Below, in pieces: positions 13,921 through 21,737 of a stretch of DNA of 22,506 nt. Origin of the DNA: Candidatus Falkowbacteria bacterium RIFOXYC2_FULL_48_21 (GTDB lineage Bacteria; Patescibacteriota; Patescibacteriia; UBA11705; JABHMO01); the NCBI GenBank assembly GCA_001778275.1, contig MFGM01000011.1, positions 2,959 through 25,464 on the forward strand, given 5' to 3'. Numbering within the stretch: position 1 is the first letter of the stretch; each line of letters begins with the position of its first letter. The translations under genes were made by a program, and so were the position numbers. Under the pieces are notes generated by a model that ran no database searches, was not told where the DNA came from, and saw only the letters and a list, made by a program, of their open reading frames with translations.

Positions 13921-15192
13921 TCTATGCTTAACCTTCAAAACATCAACTGGAAAAAAATCAGCATGATCGCGGGATTTATTTTTATTTGCGTTGCGCTCGC
14001 TTTCGCGCTTTATTTCTTATTCTTCAAACCCGCTCCCTCCCCCACCCCCGCCGAAGAAAAAATACCCCTCGGCCAATTACCCGGAGCCGTAGAGGGCGAA
14101 CAACCTGGCGCGGTCGAACAAGAGACGCCCGAACCGGTTAAAAAAGGAGAAGTGACAAAATCAATCACCAAAATCGCTCCGGAGGTGGCGCCAAAGGGAG
14201 CCGATGAAATCGCCAATGGCGGCATTACCAAGGTTACCACTTTAAGTTACGAAAAAACGGACAAACTCATGCTGGACGGTTCCGGCAACAACGCCCTGAC
14301 TTACAATCCGGACACGGGAAAATTCAACGTCATCAATCCGGACGGCACGGTTACGCCCTTATTCGACAAAATTTATAAAGACGTAAAGGATGTAGCGGTT
14401 GCCCCGCAAAAAGACAAAGTTATTTTGGAATTTCCCGACAGCTCCAACGTTCTTTTTGATATTAAACAAAACAAACAAATCTCATTGCCGAAAGATTGGA
14501 CAAATTTCAGCTTCAATCCGACCGGCAGTTCTATCGGATTCAAAGACATGAATGCGAACAAGGACTATCGCTATCTCGGCATCGCGAACGCGGACGGCTC
14601 GAACCAAAAGTACCTTGAATACATGGGCGAAGACGCGCGCGATTTCAAAATCGATTGGTCGCCAAACGGCAAAATGATCGCCCAATACAAAACCGGCAAC
14701 AATGCCACTTCAAGTAAACTGTTTTTTCTCGGCCAATACGATGAGAACTTCCGATCCATCACGGTGGACGGATACAGCCTCGAAACCAAATGGACGCCGG
14801 ACGGATCCAAGCTGATGTATAGCTCACAAAACGCTTATTCCGAGCACAAGCCGCTGCTTCACTTGGTTGACGCTTCCGGCGACAACATCGGCTACAATCA
14901 CCACGACTTAAAACTATACACTTGGGCGAACAAATGCGCCTTTGCCAACGCCACGACCATGTATTGCGGCGTGCCGAAAGAGCTGCCTTATGGCGCCGGC
15001 CTGGTGCCGGCCATTGCGGACAAAACGCCGGATTATATTTACAAAGTTGATCTCGAAACCGGCATCAAAAGCTTCGTGGCCGAGCCGGAAGGCGATTACA
15101 CCATTGATCAGATCCAAGTGGCCGGCGATGAATCAAACCTCTATTTTACCGATAAGCAAAGCGGCACGTTGCACGCGATTAAATTGAAATAA
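13903..15192 (+). CDS. Membrane-anchored beta-propeller (TolB/PD40-like) protein
   Basis: The protein has 429 residues from the first ATG. The ATG at 13924 (MLNLQNINWKK) is a likely true start because the first seven residues come from GATTAAC repeats. A single membrane helix spans about residues 20-43 (MIAGFIFICVALAFALYFLF). A Pro/Glu-rich linker (about 44-110) leads to a propeller-like domain with repeated blades: FSFNPTGSSIGFKDM, IDWSPNGKMIAQYKTG, TKWTPDGSKLMYSS and a final DESNLYFTDKQSGTLHAIKL. These match PD40/WD-like blades of TolB-type propellers. The domain should face outward and may act as a binding scaffold. It lies 56 bases after the Cys-tail gene and 86 bases before the M15/NlpC fusion. 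No enzymatic motif is seen. Confidence 0.8.
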   Translation: MINTINSMLNLQNINWKKISMIAGFIFICVALAFALYFLFFKPAPSPTPAEEKIPLGQLPGAVEGEQPGAVEQETPEPVKKGEVTKSITKIAPEVAPKGADEIANGGITKVTTLSYEKTDKLMLDGSGNNALTYNPDTGKFNVINPDGTVTPLFDKIYKDVKDVAVAPQKDKVILEFPDSSNVLFDIKQNKQISLPKDWTNFSFNPTGSSIGFKDMNANKDYRYLGIANADGSNQKYLEYMGEDARDFKIDWSPNGKMIAQYKTGNNATSSKLFFLGQYDENFRSITVDGYSLETKWTPDGSKLMYSSQNAYSEHKPLLHLVDASGDNIGYNHHDLKLYTWANKCAFANATTMYCGVPKELPYGAGLVPAIADKTPDYIYKVDLETGIKSFVAEPEGDYTIDQIQVAGDESNLYFTDKQSGTLHAIKLK

Positions 15193-15278
15193 CGGATAGC
15201 GGCGCGAATAAGAAACGGATTAAACGGATCACAAGGCATAAATCGCAAATCAATCCACGTAAACAAAGTTAAATAAAT

Positions 15279-17981
15279 ATGCTAAAAAACAAAAGAGCAA
15301 CAATCTTGTTTATCGTATTTTTTAGCAGTCTTCTTTGTTTACCCTTGATTGCGCTCGCGGAAATAAGCGGCATCCAAGGATCCGTATTTCCCGACACGTG
15401 CGCGGGAAAAATGGCCGATGTACCAAAAAAGGATGCCTATTCCGACACCTCTGAACCGGGCAAAAAATCTTACGCCACATCGACGTGGTACAAGGACGCA
15501 GTGGCACCCTGGAAAAATAGCAACCTAACCGCGATTAAAATCGGACAGGTAACCAAAGATATTTTGGGAGAATCGATTTATGTGAATAAAAGCGCCGCTA
15601 GCGCATTCGGCTCGTTTAGCACCGCGCTCGACAAATGTCCGGAGATAAAAAACAGCACATATAAAATAGTGGTTTACGATCATTTCGCTTGTCGATTAAT
15701 GACCGGCGAAACAAAACTTAGCTATCACGCGGAAGGATTCGCGATTGATATTAATGTCCCGGACAACAAATATTTTTCCGGAACATGTGTGCCGGGAAAA
15801 TGCAATTATCCGCCATGCGTGATAAAGGCGGCCAAAGACAGTGGCATCTCCTGGGGTGGCGGACTGCCTTCATCACCGCTTTATCCCGGCATTTGCGACG
15901 GACATCATTTCGAATACAGGGGTGGCGTGAGCAATATACAGGAAGCGGATTTAATTTTTTGCCAAAAAGATACCAACCCCGATGCGTGCGCATCGGACAA
16001 GGACTGCCCAAAAGATAAGCCTCTTTGTTCATTGGCCGAGTTCAAATGCACAGCGGGAGCACCCTGTGCCACATCATTAGACTGCAACCCAACGGAATTT
16101 TGCGATAACACCATAAGCCAGTGCCTACCCCAATTACCGTCAGGCAAACCGTGCGACGACGCTGATCAATGCATTTCCGGAGAATGTGCCAACAACCAAT
16201 GCGCCTGCGCGCAGAATGCCGACTGCGAAAAAAATCAGTTTTGCGACGTTACCAAAAACAACTGCGTTAATAAAGTTGCGGCCGGAGAAACATGTCCGGC
16301 TGACCCCAAAAACTGTATCTCCGGCGTTTGTGAGGAAAAAACCATTGTGCCGCAACCCGCACAACAAACTTGCGTGTGCACACAAAACGACCACTGCCCG
16401 GCTGACAAATACTGCGCAGCCGGCGCCTCGCTTGATGCCGGTCTGTGTCTTGGCAAATTGGATGAAGGCGCCGCCTGTTCCGCTACTAATGGTGATGCTG
16501 TTTGTAAATCCGGCAAGTGCGCGGTTCAACTGCCGGAAGTGGCCGGTACATGCACCGCACCGCCGATTGCGCCGACCGCGACAACAACGACCACCCCGGC
16601 CGCTCCGCCGGAACCGGTAAAATATACCACCATCGCGCCAAAGATCAACGTGCCAATTCCCGGCCTCGAAGAATTCAAAACCGAAGAAATCACGGCCGGC
16701 GACACGGTTTCAATACCATGGCTCGCGCAATATATCGTGGCTGTTTACAAATACATGATTATCATCGGCGCGGTAATCGCTGTTTTGTCGCTAATGGCCG
16801 GCGGACTCTTGTATATGCTTGGCGGGCTGAATCAAAAAATGCTTGGCCGCGGCAAAGAAATGATGATCGGTGCGGTCGGCGGACTCACCGTTCTCCTCGC
16901 ATCGAATTTGATTTTGCAGATGATTAATCCGAAATTAGTAAATCTACAATCCCTTTCATTAAAAACGGTTGAACAATCCAACATGGAAGATGTGGCGATG
17001 GAACTTTATGGCAGTTTCGACCTCAACGCTTCCGGCGCGACCGTGGGACCAATCTTACCGGGAAAATATCGTTCAACCATGTTATCATCTGAAACCTGCG
17101 GCGACAAAGCCGGCATGTCGCTTCCGACCGTGGCTGAACGCCTCCAACGGTTGGTAAAAATTGTAAACGTCTGGAAAGTAGTGGCTGCCGAACAAGGCGG
17201 CGCAATTTACGTTCGTGGCGGCGAAACCGGCTGTACCGATAAATCATTTTCCCAAGAAGAATACCAATTATTATCGCTAACCAATCTTTATAATGCTTAC
17301 CCCGCAACCTTTGCCGCGTATCAAAGCACTGCTTGCCTTAATGTCGTTGATGCTCTCAGTAAAATGCCCAAAAAACCAAGACCCACCACTGATACCGTGT
17401 CCGATTTTATGAAAAAATATGGCGCCCCATCAAAATCGTGCCTTCCCATGATTAATGCGCTTGTCGTCAATAACGTTGTTAAACCGGCACAAGCCGCGGG
17501 CATGATGTGCGGCGACTGCGGCACGTTTCAAGAACACTTATACAGCGAATGTTTTGACAAAAAAATCGGCGGCCGAGCCAAGGCCGGACTCGGCTGTAAA
17601 CTCGGGGCGAAAGGATTAAATAAATTCCGGTTCAAAATAGACGCATCATCCACCCCTGCCGATTTGCAAAAAGCGCTTGCCGCCTTACAATTCGGCGACA
17701 TCATCCATATGGTTTCTCCGGGACACTATTTCATGTACACCGGCAAGGTATCAGGATTGGGCTTCGAAATTTTGGAAATGGGGTCGGGTGGCAGTCAAGG
17801 CGACATCGCCAACAATTCCTATGGCGCGATGAAAGCGGTGAAAAATATCGGCCTTGACAAGCTGGACGCCTCCGGTGTAAGAGCCTACAATTCAGCTGAA
17901 AAATACCTGCAAGGTTTGCTTAACAAAGGAACTACCTTTTGCGGATATAGCGTTGTAGATGATTCATTTTACTCAAAGTAA
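15279..17981 (+). CDS. Exported fusion: M15 (VanY-like) peptidase, Cys-rich repeats, VirB2-like two-helix segment, NlpC/P60-like domain
   Basis: The protein has 900 residues. A signal peptide ends near ALA27. Residues 60-215 form an M15 D,D/L,D-carboxypeptidase-like domain with zinc and catalytic motifs SYHAEGFAID (His150, Asp157), GISWGG and DGHHFEYRGG (His210). Residues 235-425 hold about seven disulfide-type Cys modules (for example CNPTEFCDNTISQC). After a Thr/Pro linker, residues 450-560 form the segment shared with the next large gene: NVPIPGL, SIPWLAQYIVAVYKY, a helix at 491-515, a basic loop, and a second helix ending ASNLILQMINP. This recalls the T4SS pilin (VirB2/TrbC-like) family of CPR bacteria. 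The C-terminal 300 residues carry CGDCGTF (Cys747) and GDIIHMVSPGHYFMYTG (His816), typical of NlpC/P60-like cysteine hydrolases. Both ends would be outside the cell, acting on peptidoglycan peptides. Confidence 0.85.
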   Translation: MLKNKRATILFIVFFSSLLCLPLIALAEISGIQGSVFPDTCAGKMADVPKKDAYSDTSEPGKKSYATSTWYKDAVAPWKNSNLTAIKIGQVTKDILGESIYVNKSAASAFGSFSTALDKCPEIKNSTYKIVVYDHFACRLMTGETKLSYHAEGFAIDINVPDNKYFSGTCVPGKCNYPPCVIKAAKDSGISWGGGLPSSPLYPGICDGHHFEYRGGVSNIQEADLIFCQKDTNPDACASDKDCPKDKPLCSLAEFKCTAGAPCATSLDCNPTEFCDNTISQCLPQLPSGKPCDDADQCISGECANNQCACAQNADCEKNQFCDVTKNNCVNKVAAGETCPADPKNCISGVCEEKTIVPQPAQQTCVCTQNDHCPADKYCAAGASLDAGLCLGKLDEGAACSATNGDAVCKSGKCAVQLPEVAGTCTAPPIAPTATTTTTPAAPPEPVKYTTIAPKINVPIPGLEEFKTEEITAGDTVSIPWLAQYIVAVYKYMIIIGAVIAVLSLMAGGLLYMLGGLNQKMLGRGKEMMIGAVGGLTVLLASNLILQMINPKLVNLQSLSLKTVEQSNMEDVAMELYGSFDLNASGATVGPILPGKYRSTMLSSETCGDKAGMSLPTVAERLQRLVKIVNVWKVVAAEQGGAIYVRGGETGCTDKSFSQEEYQLLSLTNLYNAYPATFAAYQSTACLNVVDALSKMPKKPRPTTDTVSDFMKKYGAPSKSCLPMINALVVNNVVKPAQAAGMMCGDCGTFQEHLYSECFDKKIGGRAKAGLGCKLGAKGLNKFRFKIDASSTPADLQKALAALQFGDIIHMVSPGHYFMYTGKVSGLGFEILEMGSGGSQGDIANNSYGAMKAVKNIGLDKLDASGVRAYNSAEKYLQGLLNKGTTFCGYSVVDDSFYSK

Positions 17982-17997
17982 CACTCAAAAACAGCTC

Positions 17998-18114
17998 ATG
18001 ACCAATAAAGCTATTTTTACCTGCTCCGCCTGCGACGCCCAATTTCCAAGACGGGTTGGACGATCTTTAAATGGCGAAAAGTTCAACTATTTTACTACTA
18101 ATACTCGTGGCTGA
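17998..18114 (+). pseudogene. Duplicated, degenerate 5' fragment of radA
   Basis: A 38-residue frame starts MTNKAIFTCSACDAQFPRRV. The genuine RadA at 19808 starts MSEKTIFTCSACDAQSPKWS. The DNA ACCTGCTCCGCCTGCGA is identical in both, and similarity continues to GGACGATCTTTAAATGG against GGGCGGTGTTTAAATTG. The second zinc Cys pair (CLNC in RadA) has become SLNG, and the frame then drifts and stops, 2 bases before the next gene. It sits between two paralogous genes in the place radA occupies after the second one. It is therefore best read as a scar of a tandem duplication. Expression as a small peptide is possible but unlikely to bind zinc normally. Confidence 0.85.
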
Positions 18115-18116
18115 TT

Positions 18117-19796
18117 ATGCGCGCTCACCAAAAAATTCAAATTTTAGCGATTGCCCTTTGGGGCATCCTTTGTGGCTTCTCAACAATGGCGCAGGCCGGC
18201 TTTGCAATTGGCGAGCAATGTAGTAACACTTCGGAATTGCCGACATCACAATGCAATTCCGGCGAATGTGAGGGTAGCGACATAAAGATGGAACACAACG
18301 CCTTTTGCGTATGCGATAAAGATTCTCAGTGTTCGGATGAAGCCACGAAACTCGGTCTAACAATCGAACCGGGGGAAACGTGGGAATGCGTTGATGGCGA
18401 AGCCGCTTCTTTTGATCTGGATTTTTGCCAAAGCAATAAAGGTAAAAAAATTTATCCGGTATCAAAAGAAAAGTCAGAAGAATTAATAAAAAAAGAAGCC
18501 GAGGCCAAAGCCGCCGCGGCCGCACCGGCAGCGCCGACAGCCCCGCCAGTCGCGCCAGTAAACTACCAAGCCACTCCACCAAAAATGAGCGTGCCCATCC
18601 CCGGACTGGCGCCGTTTGAATCCACGGAAGTCACAACCGGCGAAATGGTTTCCATTCCGTGGCTCGCGCAATATATCGTCGCGGTTTACAAATATGCCAT
18701 CATCATCGGCGCGATCATTGCCGTACTCGCCCTCATGGTTGGTGGAGTTCAATATCTGATCGGCGGCGCATATGCCGAAGCGGCGAGCGGCGCCAAAAAA
18801 ATAATGCTCGGCGCAGTGGGCGGCCTAGTGCTTCTACTGGCTTCGAATTTAATTTTGCAGATGATTAATCCACAATTGACAAGATTAGGCGGTATTGACC
18901 TGCAATCCGTTGTGCCCATTGACTACAATGTTATTGCGGACAAAGAAGCCGAGGGGGGATATATTACCGGTGGAAGTTCCGGCTCCTGCGCGGCTCCAAA
19001 AAATTCCGTGCTTGCCTATTGCGGTGTAACTACAAATTCCGCGCCACATCCGAACAAAGAAGCGTTAATTCAAAAATTCAAAAACTTTGCCGCTTGCGGT
19101 AACTTTAATTACAACATCTTGATGGGCATATGCGAACATGAGTCAAGCTTTCGTCCCGGTCTGACAAATTGTTGTTGCTTCAAGGGATTATTTCAATTTA
19201 AAAATGACACATGGACAGCCTCCATGAACGGCTGGCCGGGAGGCAAAGATACTGCTTATTATTTAAGTCAAATCAGCTTAAGCACTTCTCCTCTTTCGAA
19301 AACCGACCCCCGCCTTTACAACGACGACCTGCAAACCATGGGCATTACCGGTGCCACCATGTTAGCCAAAGCCAAAATCTTCGCGCGATGCAAAGGCGAT
19401 GTAAGTCACTTGTCCGATGGAGATATCGCCACCCTCCTGTACCTTTATCACAACAGTGGCACCGGCAGCTTGGGAAATGTTTTGGCTAATGGCGGTTGCA
19501 ACGGAGGCAACAACATTGAACAAGCTTTTATCAAATCATGGGTGGACATTATCACGACTCGTTGCAAAGAAAGAGCTTTTGGCAAAGGAAAATCCGTGTG
19601 CACTCCCGGCGACGGTGGCTACGGCGGACCGTATAATTCAATTGAAGAAGCCAAAGCCGGGGCACAAAAATTCGGCGAAGGAAAAGCCCGATCGGTCAGA
19701 AAAGCCGGCGAAAGTCGCATTATTGGTACCTACAAAGCGACCAATCTTTTTAAAGCCGTGCCCGGAGCCGGAACCTGTCCGATAAAAACAAAGTAA
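18117..19796 (+). CDS. Exported fusion: Cys-rich N-terminus, VirB2-like two-helix segment, lytic transglycosylase (SLT-like)
   Basis: The protein has 559 residues. The signal peptide ends near AQA27. A short Cys-rich region (30-105) resembles the Cys modules of the preceding paralogue. A Lys/Glu/Ala/Pro linker leads to residues 155-265, the shared segment: SVPIPGL, SIPWLAQYIVAVYKY, helix AIIIGAIIAVLALMVGG, a loop with Ala/Lys, and a second helix ending ASNLILQMINP. The C-terminal half is a lysozyme-fold transglycosylase: MGICEHESSFRP with Glu342 as the likely acid, GLFQFKNDTW at 357-366, and a later YLYHNSGTG motif near the substrate cleft. It should cut glycan strands of peptidoglycan outside the cell. 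It is followed by radA after 11 bases, so the two are probably co-transcribed. Confidence 0.85.
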   Translation: MRAHQKIQILAIALWGILCGFSTMAQAGFAIGEQCSNTSELPTSQCNSGECEGSDIKMEHNAFCVCDKDSQCSDEATKLGLTIEPGETWECVDGEAASFDLDFCQSNKGKKIYPVSKEKSEELIKKEAEAKAAAAAPAAPTAPPVAPVNYQATPPKMSVPIPGLAPFESTEVTTGEMVSIPWLAQYIVAVYKYAIIIGAIIAVLALMVGGVQYLIGGAYAEAASGAKKIMLGAVGGLVLLLASNLILQMINPQLTRLGGIDLQSVVPIDYNVIADKEAEGGYITGGSSGSCAAPKNSVLAYCGVTTNSAPHPNKEALIQKFKNFAACGNFNYNILMGICEHESSFRPGLTNCCCFKGLFQFKNDTWTASMNGWPGGKDTAYYLSQISLSTSPLSKTDPRLYNDDLQTMGITGATMLAKAKIFARCKGDVSHLSDGDIATLLYLYHNSGTGSLGNVLANGGCNGGNNIEQAFIKSWVDIITTRCKERAFGKGKSVCTPGDGGYGGPYNSIEEAKAGAQKFGEGKARSVRKAGESRIIGTYKATNLFKAVPGAGTCPIKTK

Positions 19797-19807
19797 CCCC
19801 TTATTCC

Positions 19808-21166
19808 ATGTCTGAAAAAACCATCTTCACCTGCTCCGCCTGCGATGCCCAGTCACCCAAATGGTCGGGGCGGTGTTTAAATTGCGGCAAATGGGGAACG
19901 CTCGCAGAAACGAGCGAAGGGCAAGGGGCAAAGGGCAAAGGGCAAAAATTCAACTTAGACGCAACAAAATTTGATCAGAAAAAACTGGTGGACTTCAATA
20001 CGATCGCGGGACAAAAGTTTGAGCGAGTGAAAACAAAAATGGCGGAAATCGATCAAATCATGGGCGGCGGAATCGTGCCGGGGAGTTTGATTTTGCTCGG
20101 CGGCGAACCGGGCATCGGCAAGTCAACGCTGGTCTTGCAGATTCTGAAACAACTGGACAACGGCACTCCCCTTTTGTATTGCTCGGGCGAAGAATCAGCG
20201 CAACAGATCAAACTGCGCGTGGATCGCTTGAATTACAAACCGCAAAACCTGCGCTTTTTCGGCGAAACAAATATCGAAGAAGTGTGCGCCGCCATTCACT
20301 CATTCAAACCGCAACTGGCCGTGGTTGACTCCATTCAAACCGTTTATTCAAACGAAGTGGAATCCGAGGCCGGCAATGTCAGTCAAATACGCGCTTGCAC
20401 CGTAAAGTTGCTGGAAGCGGCCAAAACAACCAACACCGCCGTCATTCTCGTTGGCCACGTCACCAAGGACGGCACCATGGCCGGCCCGAAAACACTGGAA
20501 CACTTGGTTGATGTTGTCTTGTACCTTGAAGGCGACAAATATCAAGGCTTTCGTTTGCTCCGATCAAGCAAAAATCGCTTCGGTTCAACAAATGAAATCG
20601 GCGTGCTGGAGATGACGGAGCAAGGACTGGAAGAAGTAAAAAATCCGGCCAAATCATTTCTCTCCGCCACGCCGCAAAACTTGCCCGGCTCTGTTGTCAG
20701 TTGCTTTGTCGAAGGCAATCGCGCTTTTCTCGTTGAAGTGCAAGCCTTGGTTACCCCGACAATCTTTGGTTATCCACAGCGAAAAACATCCGGCTACGAT
20801 CTGAACCGCTTGCAAATGATTAGCGCTGTGCTTTTCAAACGCGCCAGCCTCAATCTTAACAATCAAGACATTCACCTCAACATCGTCGGCGGATTCAAAG
20901 TCACGGAACCGGCCATCGACCTCGCCGTCGCGCTCGCCATCACCTCCGCCCTGCGCAACGTTCCCTTACCGCAAAATACGCTGGCCATCGGAGAACTCGG
21001 TCTTGGCGGTGAAATTCGACCGGTGCAAAATTTAGAAAAACGCATTTACGAAGCGCAAAAGTTAGGCTTCACAAACATTATCGCCCCTGACACCAAACTG
21101 CAAAAAGAATATACCGTGATCATTCAACGCGTAAAGCATATCAGCGAAGCAATAAAATCACTTTAA
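19808..21166 (+). CDS. radA: DNA repair protein RadA/Sms
   Basis: The 452-residue RecA-like helicase acts in recombinational repair and branch migration. An N-terminal zinc ribbon has CSAC (Cys9, Cys12) and CLNC (Cys23, Cys26). Walker A is GGEPGIGKST at 98-107, Walker B lies near LAVVDSIQ, and the RadA-specific KNRFG motif is at 255-259. The C-terminal Lon-like domain (GGFKVTEPAIDLAVALAITS, GELGLGGEIRPV) lacks the catalytic Ser-Lys pair, as usual. Between zinc ribbon and ATPase, residues 37-47 (EGQGAKGKGQK) come from four perfect GGGCAAR heptamers. A strong terminator follows. It sits directly after the transglycosylase fusion, and its broken duplicate lies at 17998. Confidence 0.97.
   Translation: MSEKTIFTCSACDAQSPKWSGRCLNCGKWGTLAETSEGQGAKGKGQKFNLDATKFDQKKLVDFNTIAGQKFERVKTKMAEIDQIMGGGIVPGSLILLGGEPGIGKSTLVLQILKQLDNGTPLLYCSGEESAQQIKLRVDRLNYKPQNLRFFGETNIEEVCAAIHSFKPQLAVVDSIQTVYSNEVESEAGNVSQIRACTVKLLEAAKTTNTAVILVGHVTKDGTMAGPKTLEHLVDVVLYLEGDKYQGFRLLRSSKNRFGSTNEIGVLEMTEQGLEEVKNPAKSFLSATPQNLPGSVVSCFVEGNRAFLVEVQALVTPTIFGYPQRKTSGYDLNRLQMISAVLFKRASLNLNNQDIHLNIVGGFKVTEPAIDLAVALAITSALRNVPLPQNTLAIGELGLGGEIRPVQNLEKRIYEAQKLGFTNIIAPDTKLQKEYTVIIQRVKHISEAIKSL
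19919..19946. repeat. Four tandem heptamers GGGCAAR inside radA
   Basis: GGGCAAG is followed by three perfect GGGCAAA units. The array begins on a codon boundary and encodes a Gly/Lys/Gln linker between the zinc ribbon and ATPase domains. Confidence 0.95.
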
Positions 21167-21179
21167 ACGCCAAATTGAA

Positions 21180-21207
21180 AACAACCGCGGTGAAGCGGTT
21201 GTTTTTT
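21180..21207 (+). terminator. Rho-independent terminator after radA
   Basis: AACAACCGC (21180-21188) and GCGGTTGTT (21195-21203) form a perfect 9-bp stem with a 6-base loop. The last two T of the stem and four more make a six-T run to 21207. It ends 2 bases before the convergent gene at 21210 and could serve both directions, because A residues precede the stem. Confidence 0.93.
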
Positions 21208-21209
21208 GT

Positions 21210-21584
21210 TCACGTGAAAAATTGCGACTTCAATTCTTTCGCTTGTTCCGGCGAAAGATCTTGCATCGCCGCGTCAAAGCGCGGCAACACGAACTTTTCA
21301 AAAAGAACGTCAAGAAAACGCTGATGCTCGGACAGCACGAACGGAGCCGCTCCCGTGGCCAGTTTATTCGCCACAAAGCAAAGCAATTCCACAAACCGAT
21401 TCCAATCCCTTTTTACCCCGCGCACCGCGACGCGCACTTCTTCATCAGTGCCGCAAAAAACATCGCCAATAATATTCATCGCCCACCGCTGAACGCAAGC
21501 GCGATGCCGCAGTTGACCAAGCACATCCATGCCATTTTCCATCGTTACAATCAATCCGCAATCAGGACAAAATCGTGTATCCAT
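21210..21584 (-). CDS. Small zinc-motif protein, function unknown
   Basis: The 124-residue protein starts MDTRFCPDCG and continues to RHRACVQRW. CPDC with the later Cys and neighbouring His could form a zinc ribbon-like site. The rest is helical (VAVRGVKRDWNRFVELLCFV, then FLDVLFEKFVLPRFDAAMQD) and ends SPEQAKELKSQFFT. There is no signal peptide, so it is probably cytoplasmic. A strong GAGGAGG lies a few bases before the ATG, and a near-consensus promoter at 21627-21655 gives it its own transcript, unlike most genes here. No family recognised. The plus-strand frame opposite it is an ordinary shadow. Confidence 0.75.
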   Translation of the reverse strand: MDTRFCPDCGLIVTMENGMDVLGQLRHRACVQRWAMNIIGDVFCGTDEEVRVAVRGVKRDWNRFVELLCFVANKLATGAAPFVLSEHQRFLDVLFEKFVLPRFDAAMQDLSPEQAKELKSQFFT

Positions 21585-21626
21585 GACGCCTCCTCACTTT
21601 ATGAGATAAAAAACGCTATGCCCGAA

Positions 21627-21655
21627 ATGATAGCATGACGTTTGGAAGGTGTCAA
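21627..21655 (-). promoter_or_regulatory. Strong sigma-70-type promoter for the zinc-motif gene
   Basis: On the minus strand a perfect TTGACA (21650-21655), a 17-base spacer and TATCAT (21627-21632) give a near-consensus promoter about 40 bases before the start codon. Confidence 0.85.
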
Positions 21656-21687
21656 TCCGTTGCGCAAGCCAATCAACGATACGCCCC

Positions 21688-21723
21688 AAAAACATTGCTG
21701 CTATGCTTCTAAGCATAGCAGCA
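21688..21723 (-). terminator. Rho-independent terminator after recG
   Basis: TGCTGCTATGCTT and AAGCATAGCAGCA pair over 13 bp (21696-21708 with 21711-21723). On the minus strand the stem is followed by ATG and five T residues. It lies 14 bases after the recG stop. Confidence 0.85.
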
Positions 21724-21737
21724 GTTATTTAATGAGA

